From Leucobacter_A sp035514995 (GTDB lineage: Bacteria > Actinomycetota > Actinomycetes > Actinomycetales > Microbacteriaceae), in contig DATJCC010000053.1 in NCBI GenBank assembly GCA_035514995.1, forward strand, positions 1 to 44,438: 44,438 nucleotides of DNA, read 5' to 3'. Position 1 is the first letter of the stretch. Each line of letters opens with the position of its first letter. Both the position numbers and the translations under genes were made by a program. This document shows, in pieces, positions 36,083 to 44,333 of the stretch. The notes under the pieces are model-generated. The model did not search any database. It had not been told where the DNA came from and was given only the letters and a program-made list of their open reading frames with translations.

Positions 36083-37126
36083 TTATGAAAGTGGAACTTC
36101 ACCGAGAAATTTACCAACATATCTTGAAACTGCGCGCATTGCCGCTATATTCTTTTCATAGTCCATGCGTGTCGGACCGAAAACACCTAGACGCGCTGCA
36201 ACATCGCTCCCGGCTTCATATTGCGAAGCAAGAAAAGAAGCTTCTTCGAGTCCGTATTCAATATTTTCACGCCCAATTGAGACTCCAACACCATGCTGGT
36301 CTGTGACAAGTTCTTGTATCAACCGCAAGAGTGTAACCTGTTCTTCTACGGCTTGCAACATAGAGGGGAGACTCGAGTGCGGTTCAAGTACACGGCTCAA
36401 ATTCGCTGTACCAGAAATAGTTATTTTATCGTTTATACTATCTGCGATCTGCCCCATTAAAACCGCTAAAACGTGTTTAGCTGAAACCAAGTTCGTTTCT
36501 TCGCACCACTCATCAGCATTTAAAATCATGCCTTCGATCTGCTGTTTTGCTTTGGCTGTTTCTAAACCTACAATTTTGGAGTTTACGCGTTCTTTTATGT
36601 CCAGGAGTGATTTGTCATCTAAACCGCTGAAACCAAGTCTTGCAACCTGCTGATCGACTTTTGCATTATTTGTTATTAGCACGCATAAAACAGCGTCAGA
36701 AGCTATTCGAATCAATTCGACATGTCGCACAAGCACGGCTCTGGCAACTGGATATTGAATGACAGCCACTTGGTTTGTGAGGTTTGCTAACAGCCTGGCT
36801 GTGCGGCTCATCATGTCATCCAAGTTTTGTGATTCGCCAAGAAATCTTTCGATTGCGTTTCTTTGTGCAGTGTTTAGAGGGCGAATTTTTGCAAGAGTGT
36901 CGACATACAAACGATAGCCCTTATCAGTCGGCACTCGGCCGCTAGATGTGTGCGGAGCTACGATTAACTGCTCTTCTTCTAAAAATGCCATATCATTTCG
37001 AACGGTAGCCGCTGAAACGCCGAGAGCATGTTTTTCAACAATTGACTTAGAACCAACCGGTTCACCGTCACTAACAAAATCGCTTACGATGGCATGGAGC
37101 ACTGCCAGGCTACGCTCGGAAATCAA
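36083..37126 (-). CDS. hrcA: Heat-inducible transcription repressor HrcA
   Basis: HrcA represses class I heat-shock genes by binding CIRCE. The N-terminal winged-helix part has EPVGSKSIVEKHALGVSAAT (residues about 21-40) and HTSSGRVPTDKGYRLYVD, both family signatures. At 347 residues it is normal. The start is TTG at 37126, with AAAGGAGT seven bases upstream; no ATG nearby fits. CIRCE lies 19 bp upstream, so the gene is autoregulated and co-expressed with dnaJ. Confidence 0.96.
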   Translation of the reverse strand: MISERSLAVLHAIVSDFVSDGEPVGSKSIVEKHALGVSAATVRNDMAFLEEEQLIVAPHTSSGRVPTDKGYRLYVDTLAKIRPLNTAQRNAIERFLGESQNLDDMMSRTARLLANLTNQVAVIQYPVARAVLVRHVELIRIASDAVLCVLITNNAKVDQQVARLGFSGLDDKSLLDIKERVNSKIVGLETAKAKQQIEGMILNADEWCEETNLVSAKHVLAVLMGQIADSINDKITISGTANLSRVLEPHSSLPSMLQAVEEQVTLLRLIQELVTDQHGVGVSIGRENIEYGLEEASFLASQYEAGSDVAARLGVFGPTRMDYEKNIAAMRAVSRYVGKFLGEVPLS

Positions 37127-37144
37127 TGCTCACTCCTTTTCTTG

Positions 37145-37171
37145 TTAGCACTCATACTAGTTGAGCGCTAA
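37145..37171. promoter_or_regulatory. CIRCE operator for HrcA
   Basis: TTAGCACTC-N9-GAGCGCTAA matches the CIRCE consensus TTAGCACTC-N9-GAGTGCTAA with one mismatch (T to C). It sits directly upstream of hrcA and its Shine-Dalgarno, the usual place, and the spacer contains TAGTAT on the minus strand, a possible -10. Confidence 0.93.
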
Positions 37172-37197
37172 TTTTACCTGACTTTAATTAAAGTTAC

Positions 37198-38418
37198 CTA
37201 TAAGACATCAGTGAGCTTTCGCACAACTGCATCCGCAAGGAGTCGCCCTTTGAGCGTTAAAACGATCCTGCCCCAGATTGCACTTCGCCCATCAATAAGC
37301 TCATCCGATATTAACTCGGCTAAAGCTTGTGTCGAATCCCAAGGAATATCTGCAATCAGCATACCTTCTGCAAGCCGCGTCTTAAGTAAAACATCTTCTA
37401 AAATTCTCGACTCGGTAGTCAACACCTCACGCTCAAGGGATGGCGAAACGCCTCTTTCGATCCGTTCAGCATAAGCAGCCGGATGTTTTACATTCCACCA
37501 CCGCACGCCCCCTATATGAGAGTGCGCTCCAGGCCCGATGCCCCACCAATCAGTGTTTTGCCAGTATGCAATATTGTGACGAGAAACACTCTCAATATCT
37601 GCGGCCCAATTTGATAATTCATACCATTTAAAACCCGCTTTAGTTAGCAACTCATCTGCGAGCTCATACATCGATGCTTGCAGATCATCATCAGGAGCGG
37701 GAATTATTCCTCGTTTTATATCGCGTGCCAGCTTTGTGCCCTCTTCAACTATTAGCGCGTAAGAGCTAATGTGGTCAGGCTCATATGACAGCGCAACATC
37801 AAGCGATTTTCGCCAATCTTCTAAAGTTTCACCTGGTGTGCCATAAATTAAATCTACGCTTGCTTGCATACCGTGAGACTGAACCCACGAAACAACCGAA
37901 CCAACGCTCTCTGGATTGTGAGTTCTATCAAGTGTCTTTAAAACATGAGTCTGAGCAGACTGCATTCCAATGCTGACCCTGGTAAAACCAGCTTCAGCAA
38001 GAGCAGCGATATATTTTTCGTCTACAGAATCTGGGTTTGCTTCAACATTAATTTCTGCGGTTTTAGCTAAACCCCACACATCTTTAATATGCTGAAGCAT
38101 CTTACTCAAATCGCCGTGAGGAAGAAGTGTCGGTGTTCCTCCACCAAAAAATATGGTTTCAGCAGCTCTCTCTGGTAGCCCCGTGCGCATCATCAGGTTT
38201 GATGCAAAACTCATTTCTTGCATCGCCTCTTCGGCATACTGTTTTTGTGTAGTACCTTTTAGCTCAGTCGCAGTGTAAGTGTTGAAATCACAATAGCCGC
38301 ACCTTACACGGCAATAAGGAACATGCACATAGACGCCAAATTGACGCTCGGCCGCACCAATCAATACTTGCTCTGGGAGAGAACCGTCTGTTGGTGTTTG
38401 TTCAGACAATGAACTCAT
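37198..38418 (-). CDS. hemW: HemW-like radical SAM protein
   Basis: HemW-family proteins bind a [4Fe-4S] cluster and SAM and act as heme chaperones; many are mislabelled oxygen-independent coproporphyrinogen oxidase. The cluster motif is PYCRVRCGYCDF near residue 34 and FFGGGTPTLL near residue 90. A C-terminal HemN-like winged domain follows; 406 residues is normal. The lack of the extra N-terminal residues of true HemN favours HemW. Its ATG overlaps the DUF1990 stop by 4 bp. Confidence 0.93.
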   Translation of the reverse strand: MSSLSEQTPTDGSLPEQVLIGAAERQFGVYVHVPYCRVRCGYCDFNTYTATELKGTTQKQYAEEAMQEMSFASNLMMRTGLPERAAETIFFGGGTPTLLPHGDLSKMLQHIKDVWGLAKTAEINVEANPDSVDEKYIAALAEAGFTRVSIGMQSAQTHVLKTLDRTHNPESVGSVVSWVQSHGMQASVDLIYGTPGETLEDWRKSLDVALSYEPDHISSYALIVEEGTKLARDIKRGIIPAPDDDLQASMYELADELLTKAGFKWYELSNWAADIESVSRHNIAYWQNTDWWGIGPGAHSHIGGVRWWNVKHPAAYAERIERGVSPSLEREVLTTESRILEDVLLKTRLAEGMLIADIPWDSTQALAELISDELIDGRSAIWGRIVLTLKGRLLADAVVRKLTDVL

Positions 38419-39092
38419 AGATCTTCATGATTATTAATAATCGTAGATGCAGCAACCGCCGGTGCAAGAGCTTCAATCTGTTTTTCGATGTGGGAAACCA
38501 TTTGTTTTAGTCTCTTTTTTGAGCGGAGACCAAAAATGCCCGAATCGCCCGCATGGTAGAAGCCCCGCACGACTCCCCAAACTGTATCATCTGCTCGATG
38601 TTCGACCCTAAAAAATTCTTCTCCAGTGACTTCTTGTAAAACAGTTGACCCCATGACGAAACCAACTAAATTTTCCTCATCTACAACCGTTAGCACCCGC
38701 ATCTCCCGCTCAAATCCTGATTCTTCTGCGAGCTTCACTACTGCGCCAACACGAAGGTATGGTGTGCCATCGGGTGCGAAGCTTTCTTCTTTACCAGAAT
38801 TGAAGACTGGTTGCTCAGTGTCAGAGAGGTCAGCTCCTCTGTAGTGTTCAGTCTGCTCAATATCAACAACGTCAACTTTCATTCCAGTGCCAGTCTGAGC
38901 GCCCCAAGTCATCAAAAGTGCAGACGAAAGCATAAACCGTTTATTTCCGCTACCCAGCCGATGTTCAAATTCAAATGGGGTGGAATCAGTCGGTGGAAAC
39001 TTCATCAAATCCACTGCTTGTGATGCACCAATTGCAGCGTAACTTGCTTCCAAATCAACGTGTGTGCTCCTACGAGCTTGTTCTTCAGGCAT
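38415..39092 (-). CDS. DUF1990 family protein
   Basis: The 225-residue protein resembles DUF1990: FEFEHRLGSGNKRFMLSSA near residues 36-54 and LLMTWGAQTGTGMKVDVVD follow the family pattern of a conserved tryptophan and glycine, and RVLTVVDEENLVGFVMGSTV with EEFFRVEHRADDTVW covers the core. The function is unknown. The frame extends into lepA, but the ATG at 39092 has GGGGGA at good spacing and leaves 13 bp after lepA. It is coupled to hemW. Confidence 0.85.
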   Translation of the reverse strand: MPEEQARRSTHVDLEASYAAIGASQAVDLMKFPPTDSTPFEFEHRLGSGNKRFMLSSALLMTWGAQTGTGMKVDVVDIEQTEHYRGADLSDTEQPVFNSGKEESFAPDGTPYLRVGAVVKLAEESGFEREMRVLTVVDEENLVGFVMGSTVLQEVTGEEFFRVEHRADDTVWGVVRGFYHAGDSGIFGLRSKKRLKQMVSHIEKQIEALAPAVAASTIINNHEDL

Positions 39093-39105
39093 TATAGTTC
39101 CCCCA

Positions 39106-40956
39106 CTATTTCCCTTTTTCACTACCCTCGACATCACCAGAAAGAGCTGCAATAAATGCTTCTTGTGGTACTTCTACTCGCCCCACCATCTTCATTCTCT
39201 TCTTGCCTTCTTTTTGCTTTTCAAGCAATTTACGCTTCCTACTGATATCACCGCCGTAGCATTTTGCGAGCACATCTTTACGTATAGCTCTGATTGTTTC
39301 TCTAGCTATTATGCGTGAACCAACTGCAGCCTGAATTGGCACCTCGAACTGCTGTCTAGGAATCAACTTGCGTAGTCTTTCTGCCATTAGAGTGCCGTAG
39401 CTGTATGCGCTATCTTTGTGGACGATAGCGCTGAAAGCATCTACCTTTTCGCCCTGCAAGAGGATGTCGACCTTAACCAGTTCCCCTTCTTGCTCACCCA
39501 TAGGTTCGTAGTCGAGGCTCGCGTACCCTTGAGTGCGGCTTTTTAAATGGTCAAAAAAGTCAAAAACAATTTCCCCAAGAGGCATTCCATAGCGCAGTTC
39601 GACCCTGTCACCGAGATATTCCATGCCCATCAAATTGCCTCGCCGACTCTGGCAGAGCTCCATGATTGCTCCGACGTAATCTTTTGGAGCCAAAATTGCC
39701 ACTCGAACCATTGGTTCCTTGACAGAACTTATTTTTCCATCTGGATACTCACTCGGATTAGTAACTACAGTTTCGGTGCCATCCTCCGACGTAACATTGT
39801 AAACGACACTTGGGGCGGTTGCGATTAAATCAAGATCAAATTCTCTGCGCAATCTTTCTGAAATGATCTCAAGGTGGAGCAGCCCCAGAAATCCGCATCG
39901 AAAACCAAAACCTAATGCGACAGAAGTTTCAGGCTCGTATTGTAGAGCCGCATCACTTAGCTTAAGTTTGTCTAGCGCTTCACGAAGTACTGAATAGTCA
40001 GAACCATCAATCGGATACAATCCAGAAAAAACCATTGGCTTGGGATCGGTATACCCAGGCAGAGGCTCTTTAGCCGGTGCACGATTTGAGGTTATTGTGT
40101 CGCCAACTTTTGACTGTCGTACATCTTTTACCCCGGTAATGATGTAACCCACTTCACCAACTGAGAGCCCTTTTGACGGTGTTGGTCCCGGAGAAGAAAC
40201 ACCTATTTCAAGAGCTTCGTAATCAACGCCTGTAGACATCATTTTAACTTTTTCGCGCGGGCGCAAGTTGCCGTCAAAAACTCGAATATAGGTCACGACT
40301 CCCCTATATGCGTCATAAACGGAATCAAAAATCATGGCTCGGGCAGGTGCGTCTGCATCACCAGAAGGTGCAGGCACTTTTTCAACTACCTTCGCGAGAA
40401 GGCTTTCGACGCCATCGCCGGTTTTACCTGAAACTCGTAATATGTCCTCCGGATCTCCTCCAAGAAGATCACATATTTCTCTAGATACACGCTCGGGATC
40501 GGCTGCCGGCAAATCTATTTTATTTAACACGGGAATGATTTCAAGGTCGTGTTCCATAGCAAGATAGAGGTTTGCAAGGGTTTGGGCTTCAATTCCCTGA
40601 GCAGCATCAACAAGTAGGATAGCTCCCTCACAGGCCGCTAAAGAACGGGAAACCTCGTAGCTAAAATCTACGTGACCAGGAGTGTCAATCATGTTTAATG
40701 CATAATCTTTGTTGTCTTCAGACCAATGCATTCTGACAGCCTGAGATTTAATGGTTATACCACGCTCTCTCTCAATGTCCATACTGTCTAGAAATTGTGA
40801 GCGCATTTCACGGTCTGAGACCGTTCCAGTGATTTGAAGCATCCTATCGGCCAAAGTAGATTTGCCATGATCAATGTGTGCAATTATGCAAAAATTGCGA
40901 ATATTCTCAGGAGATGTTTCCGAGGGGACCTGTGGGTTTAAGCTGCGTGGTGACAT
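39106..40956 (-). CDS. lepA: Elongation factor 4 (LepA)
   Basis: LepA is a translational GTPase that aids initiation and 30S biogenesis. The G1 motif AHIDHGKSTLADRML is near residue 28, G2 RGITI, G3 DTPGHVDF near residue 92, and G4 NKID near residue 146. The C-terminal LepA domain with RKDVLAKCYGGDISRKRKLL near residue 560 is diagnostic. Length 616 is normal. The start ATG at 40956 follows GATAAT by eight bases, with no clear ribosome-binding site. Confidence 0.97.
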   Translation of the reverse strand: MSPRSLNPQVPSETSPENIRNFCIIAHIDHGKSTLADRMLQITGTVSDREMRSQFLDSMDIERERGITIKSQAVRMHWSEDNKDYALNMIDTPGHVDFSYEVSRSLAACEGAILLVDAAQGIEAQTLANLYLAMEHDLEIIPVLNKIDLPAADPERVSREICDLLGGDPEDILRVSGKTGDGVESLLAKVVEKVPAPSGDADAPARAMIFDSVYDAYRGVVTYIRVFDGNLRPREKVKMMSTGVDYEALEIGVSSPGPTPSKGLSVGEVGYIITGVKDVRQSKVGDTITSNRAPAKEPLPGYTDPKPMVFSGLYPIDGSDYSVLREALDKLKLSDAALQYEPETSVALGFGFRCGFLGLLHLEIISERLRREFDLDLIATAPSVVYNVTSEDGTETVVTNPSEYPDGKISSVKEPMVRVAILAPKDYVGAIMELCQSRRGNLMGMEYLGDRVELRYGMPLGEIVFDFFDHLKSRTQGYASLDYEPMGEQEGELVKVDILLQGEKVDAFSAIVHKDSAYSYGTLMAERLRKLIPRQQFEVPIQAAVGSRIIARETIRAIRKDVLAKCYGGDISRKRKLLEKQKEGKKRMKMVGRVEVPQEAFIAALSGDVEGSEKGK

Positions 40957-41045
40957 TGTTAACCATTATCTCATGTTTAACAATATTTTTGCTATTAGCC
41001 TGGCGAAACATAAGCCCAATCTGATAGTGTTGTTCATTGGCTTGC

Positions 41046-41094
41046 GTGTGGGAAAACCACACACTCCGTAAAGAGACCCTCTACCTAACTCTTT
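41046..41094 (+). promoter_or_regulatory. Two hairpins in the rpsT 5' leader
   Basis: GTGTGG-GAAAA-CCACAC (41046-41062) and AAAGAG...CTCTTT (41070-41094) are successive inverted repeats between lepA and rpsT. They may form a ribosomal-protein leader, but I have no consensus to match them to. The 182-bp divergent gap also must hold both promoters. Confidence 0.4.
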
Positions 41095-41138
41095 CCGGTA
41101 CTTACCAACAAATTAACTTCTTTAAGGATTAACAACAC

Positions 41139-41399
41139 GTGGCTAACATTAAATCGCAAATCAAGCGCATTAAGACCAACCAAAAAGCAACCGAGCGCAA
41201 CCGGACTTACAAGAGCGAACTCAGAACACTCGCCCGCAAAACACGTGAGGCTATCGAATCTGGCGATAAAGATCTTGCGACCAAAACCCTTTCGACAACC
41301 AACCGCAAGCTCGACAAAGCTGTTTCCAAAGGCGTGCTCCACAAAAACCAGGCAGCAAACCGCAAATCTGCGTTAGCTCACAAAGTAAATGCAATGTAA
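41139..41399 (+). CDS. rpsT: 30S ribosomal protein S20
   Basis: S20 is a helical 16S rRNA-binding protein. The 86-residue product begins ANIKSQIKRIKTNQKATERN after the initiator and is Lys- and Arg-rich throughout, with the C-terminal HKNQAANRKSALAHKVNA signature. The GTG start at 41139 has AAGGA about ten bases upstream. It is a single-gene unit ended by the hairpin at 41417-41454. Confidence 0.97.
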   Translation: MANIKSQIKRIKTNQKATERNRTYKSELRTLARKTREAIESGDKDLATKTLSTTNRKLDKAVSKGVLHKNQAANRKSALAHKVNAM

Positions 41400-41416
41400 A
41401 TCAGGCTTAACAACTT

Positions 41417-41454
41417 AAAAACACAAAACGCTCTTCGGGGCGTTTTTGTGTTTT
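41417..41454. terminator. Bidirectional terminator between rpsT and holA
   Basis: AAAACACAAAACGCTC-TTCG-GGGCGTTTTTGTGTTTT is a nearly perfect hairpin with a UUCG loop; the A-rich arm on one side and T-rich arm on the other suit termination from both rpsT (plus) and holA (minus). Confidence 0.9.
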
Positions 41455-41475
41455 CAACAAGCTAATTTCACGACC

Positions 41476-42477
41476 TTATTTAAGAACATTGCCCCTTCGC
41501 GCTACAAAAAGCACAAACTTCTCTAGCGCATACTCGGGACTTCTGGATCCGCCTTTTAAAAGCAGCTCTGTATCAGCGCCCATGTCAATAGCTTTAGCTA
41601 GATTAGTCTCGCGCCATCCACGTACGTCTCGCAACGCTCTTTCAGCTTGCCAAGGTGCAATTCCAAATGACTTAGCTAAATCATTTACGCTCTCTCTAGC
41701 TCCCATCACTTTTGCCATTGTGCGAACTTTAAGATTCAGCGCAGCAAGAAGTGGAATTTGTGCAGTCCCCGTGCTCAAAGCTTGTCGCATCAACACAAGA
41801 GCCTCATTCGCGTTACCCGAAACAGCGGCATCAGCCACCCGAAAAGCGCCAGCTTCGACTCTTCCTCCAGTTATGTGCTCAACTCGGTGATCATTAATTT
41901 CACCATTAGAAACCGCAATCAACTGTCGAGTAACACTCATCAGCTCTTCAAGATCATCTTGATACGCTTCAAGCAAAAGCATCAAGCTAGAGTTGTCAAT
42001 CCGTGCTCCAGAACGTCTAACCTCGTCACGCACCAGTGCGCCACGATCTTTAGCTTTAACCTCGGGACAGTGAATTTCAATCGCGCCAGGAGATTCTTTA
42101 CGGATCGCATCTAGAAGCGCTTTGCCTCTCACACCACTGCTGTGTCTAAAAACAACGGTGGTGTCAGGGTCTGGGGATAACACATACGATTTCCCATCTG
42201 AAATGAGAGAGTCATTAGACCTCTCGACTCGATCAATTTTTATAAGTCTTGGTTCACCAAAGAGTGATGGACTCGCCAGAGTGTATATTTCTCCAGCGCT
42301 ATAGCTATCTGCCGCCACACTGTGTGTAAGGAGAGATGGATCAGACTGGGATAAATTTTTTTTGATCAGCTCAAATGCTTGATCCGCGAGATAACCTTCT
42401 GGCCCGGAAATTAACACCACCGGAGCTGGTCTAGCCTTATCCCAGCTGAGTTTGGGGGCGGTTTTATTCTGCGACAT
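41476..42477 (-). CDS. holA: DNA polymerase III subunit delta
   Basis: HolA is the delta subunit of the clamp loader that opens the beta clamp. The start SQNKTAPKLSWDKARPAPVV is followed by ISGPEGYLADQAF, a degenerate P-loop typical of delta, and the C-terminal domain carries MRQALSTGTAQIPLLAAL and GIAPWQAERALRDV. Length 333 is normal. The ATG at 42477 has TAGAGT exactly six bases upstream and no ribosome-binding site, suggesting a leaderless mRNA. It converges on rpsT. Confidence 0.94.
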   Translation of the reverse strand: MSQNKTAPKLSWDKARPAPVVLISGPEGYLADQAFELIKKNLSQSDPSLLTHSVAADSYSAGEIYTLASPSLFGEPRLIKIDRVERSNDSLISDGKSYVLSPDPDTTVVFRHSSGVRGKALLDAIRKESPGAIEIHCPEVKAKDRGALVRDEVRRSGARIDNSSLMLLLEAYQDDLEELMSVTRQLIAVSNGEINDHRVEHITGGRVEAGAFRVADAAVSGNANEALVLMRQALSTGTAQIPLLAALNLKVRTMAKVMGARESVNDLAKSFGIAPWQAERALRDVRGWRETNLAKAIDMGADTELLLKGGSRSPEYALEKFVLFVARRGNVLK

Positions 42478-42483
42478 ATTTTT

Positions 42484-42521
42484 ACTCTACCGTGTCTTCT
42501 AGAACTCTACCGTGTCTTCTA
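42484..42521. repeat. 18-bp tandem duplication in the holA promoter
   Basis: ACTCTACCGTGTCTTCTA occurs at 42484-42501 and 42504-42521, a 20-bp period. On the minus strand each copy ends in TAGAGT, the hexamer that lies six bases before the holA ATG, so the -10 region has been duplicated. Confidence 0.92.
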
Positions 42522-42705
42522 AATCTGCATGTTGCGTAGCATCTTTGTTTAAATACAACTATTTAATAGCACAATCAAACCTTTGCAAACTGACTACTAA
42601 ACATAATTTTATATAAACATTTATGTAACAATTCAACAAACGGTGTATTCTTTCCTAAATTACCGACTAGCCTGATATTCAGTTCATAAAACTTTAAAGC
42701 TAATA

Positions 42706-42721
42706 ACCACAGTGTTGTGGT
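42706..42721. other. Inverted repeat before the livF-like gene
   Basis: ACCACA-GTGT-TGTGGT is a perfect 6-bp inverted repeat immediately before the Shine-Dalgarno AAAGGCGG of the livF-like gene. It could be an operator or an RNA hairpin affecting initiation. The rest of the gap 42522-42705 is AT-rich, probably the operon promoter, with no clear boxes. Confidence 0.4.
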
Positions 42722-42737
42722 GAAAGGCGGATGCTTA

Positions 42738-43523
42738 ATGGCACTTTCTGTGCATAACATTGAGGTTGTTTACGAAGACGTTATGCTCGTAATTAAAGGC
42801 GCAAGTATTCGTGTTCCAAAAGACGGCATTGTCGCGCTGCTGGGTGCGAACGGAGCAGGTAAAACTTCACTTTTACGTGCAATGACCGGCCTATTAGATG
42901 TGCATCGTGGGAAAGTAACCCGTGGACACATCTCTATAGATGACGTGACAATTGATACGCGTCGTGCAGAACGTGTCGTTCGTGCTGGAGTCAGCCAGGT
43001 AATGGAGGGACGCCGAATTTTTGTCGAGTTCACAATCGAAGAAAATCTGAAAATCGGCGCTTACACCAAGGCAAGCGCGGCAACCCCCCAAAAACTAGAA
43101 CGTATCTATGAAATGTTTCCTATCTTAGGCAAAAGACGCCACGAAAGTGCCGGTTATCTTTCCGGAGGGGAACAGCAGATGCTAGCAATTGGACGAGCGC
43201 TGATGGCCGAACCTAAATATTTGTTGCTAGATGAACCAAGTCTCGGACTTGCACCCCAGATTGTCGAACAGATTCGTGATCTAATCGTTGACATTAATCG
43301 GCAGGGCACAGGAGTGTTACTTGTTGAACAAAACGCAGCCATGGCACTGTCAATCGCTGATCATGGCTATGTTATGGAAAATGGAAAAATCGTAATGGAT
43401 GCACCTGCAAAAGCTCTACAAGACGATGAAGACATCCAAGAGTTTTATTTAGGAACAGGCGCAAATGCCGGTAGCTTGAGGGACGTTAAACACTATAAAA
43501 GAAGGAAGCGTTGGTTGTCATGA
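42738..43523 (+). CDS. livF: Branched-chain amino acid-type ABC transporter ATPase (LivF-like)
   Basis: One of two ATPases of a high-affinity ABC importer of the HAAT family. Walker A is LLGANGAGKTSLLRA near residue 35, the signature YLSGGEQQMLAIGRAL near residue 140, and Walker B YLLLDEPSLGLAPQ near residue 160, all as in LivF. A basic tail ends the 261-residue protein. The ATG at 42738 has AAAGGCGG at good spacing. It overlaps the livG-like gene by 4 bp. In this operon type the substrate may be amino acids or other organic acids, so leucine is not certain. Confidence 0.93.
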   Translation: MALSVHNIEVVYEDVMLVIKGASIRVPKDGIVALLGANGAGKTSLLRAMTGLLDVHRGKVTRGHISIDDVTIDTRRAERVVRAGVSQVMEGRRIFVEFTIEENLKIGAYTKASAATPQKLERIYEMFPILGKRRHESAGYLSGGEQQMLAIGRALMAEPKYLLLDEPSLGLAPQIVEQIRDLIVDINRQGTGVLLVEQNAAMALSIADHGYVMENGKIVMDAPAKALQDDEDIQEFYLGTGANAGSLRDVKHYKRRKRWLS

Positions 43524-44329
43524 ATCCACTCCTTAGCGTTTCAGACATCACTTTAAAGTTTGGTGGCGCAACAATACTAGACTCGATTTCTTTTGATGTG
43601 CAACCGAGTGAACTTTTTGCGATTATTGGCCCAAACGGGGCCGGAAAAACTTCGACGTTTAATTGCATTTCGGGTGTCTATAAGCCCCAGCAAGGCTCTA
43701 TCAAGCTCGATAATCAAAATCTAATTGGAGTCTCACCCGATAAAATCGCTCACCTGGGTGTCGCTCGTACCTTTCAAAACGTTGAATTATTTGACAATCT
43801 AACGGTGCTAGATAACCTCCTCCTCGGTCGCGGTTTAGCTTCAAACTACACCTGGATGGAGGCAATGGTCTGGTTTGGTAGAGCTAGGCGTCAAGAGCTT
43901 CAAGCTAGACGACAGGTTGAAGATTTAATAGAGTTTCTAGACCTCGCGGCTGTGCGCAACATGCCGGTTGGCATTCTTCCCTACGGAATTCGGAAAAGAA
44001 TTGAACTAGGCCGAGCACTTGCAATGGATCCGCAGCTTTTACTTCTTGACGAACCTGTCGCCGGAATGAACTCTGAAGAGACAGAGGATATGGCGCGTTT
44101 TATTTTAGACATTCGGACTGAACTTGGAACTTCGATGATCATGGTTGAGCACGATATGCGTTTGGTAATGGATCTCGCAGACCGGGTAATGGTTATAGAT
44201 TTCGGTAAACGCATTGCTTTGGGTGTACCTGAAGAAGTTCAAAAAGATCCCGCTGTTATAGCTGCTTATCTTGGAGGAGCTTCGGAGACTCTTATAGAAC
44301 AGCAAATTGTTTCTGGGATGGAGGGTTAA
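43520..44329 (+). CDS. livG: Branched-chain amino acid-type ABC transporter ATPase (LivG-like)
   Basis: The second ATPase of the same importer. Walker A is IIGPNGAGKTSTFNC near residue 36, and GVARTFQNVELFDNLTVLDN is the LivG-type Q-loop region. The ABC signature is unusual: the expected LSxGxxxR reads LPYGIRKRIELGRALA near residue 155, with Walker B LLLLDEPVAGMNSEE after it. Length 269 is close to LivG. I chose the ATG at 43520, which overlaps the livF stop (ATGA); a TTG at 43511 is possible. Confidence 0.92.
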   Translation: MNPLLSVSDITLKFGGATILDSISFDVQPSELFAIIGPNGAGKTSTFNCISGVYKPQQGSIKLDNQNLIGVSPDKIAHLGVARTFQNVELFDNLTVLDNLLLGRGLASNYTWMEAMVWFGRARRQELQARRQVEDLIEFLDLAAVRNMPVGILPYGIRKRIELGRALAMDPQLLLLDEPVAGMNSEETEDMARFILDIRTELGTSMIMVEHDMRLVMDLADRVMVIDFGKRIALGVPEEVQKDPAVIAAYLGGASETLIEQQIVSGMEG

Positions 44330-44333
44330 CGTT

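Noticed and set aside
42478..42737. Insertion sequence or small gene in the largest gap
   Set aside because: Only AT-rich DNA, the tandem duplication and one short inverted repeat are seen; no transposase frame or terminal repeats.
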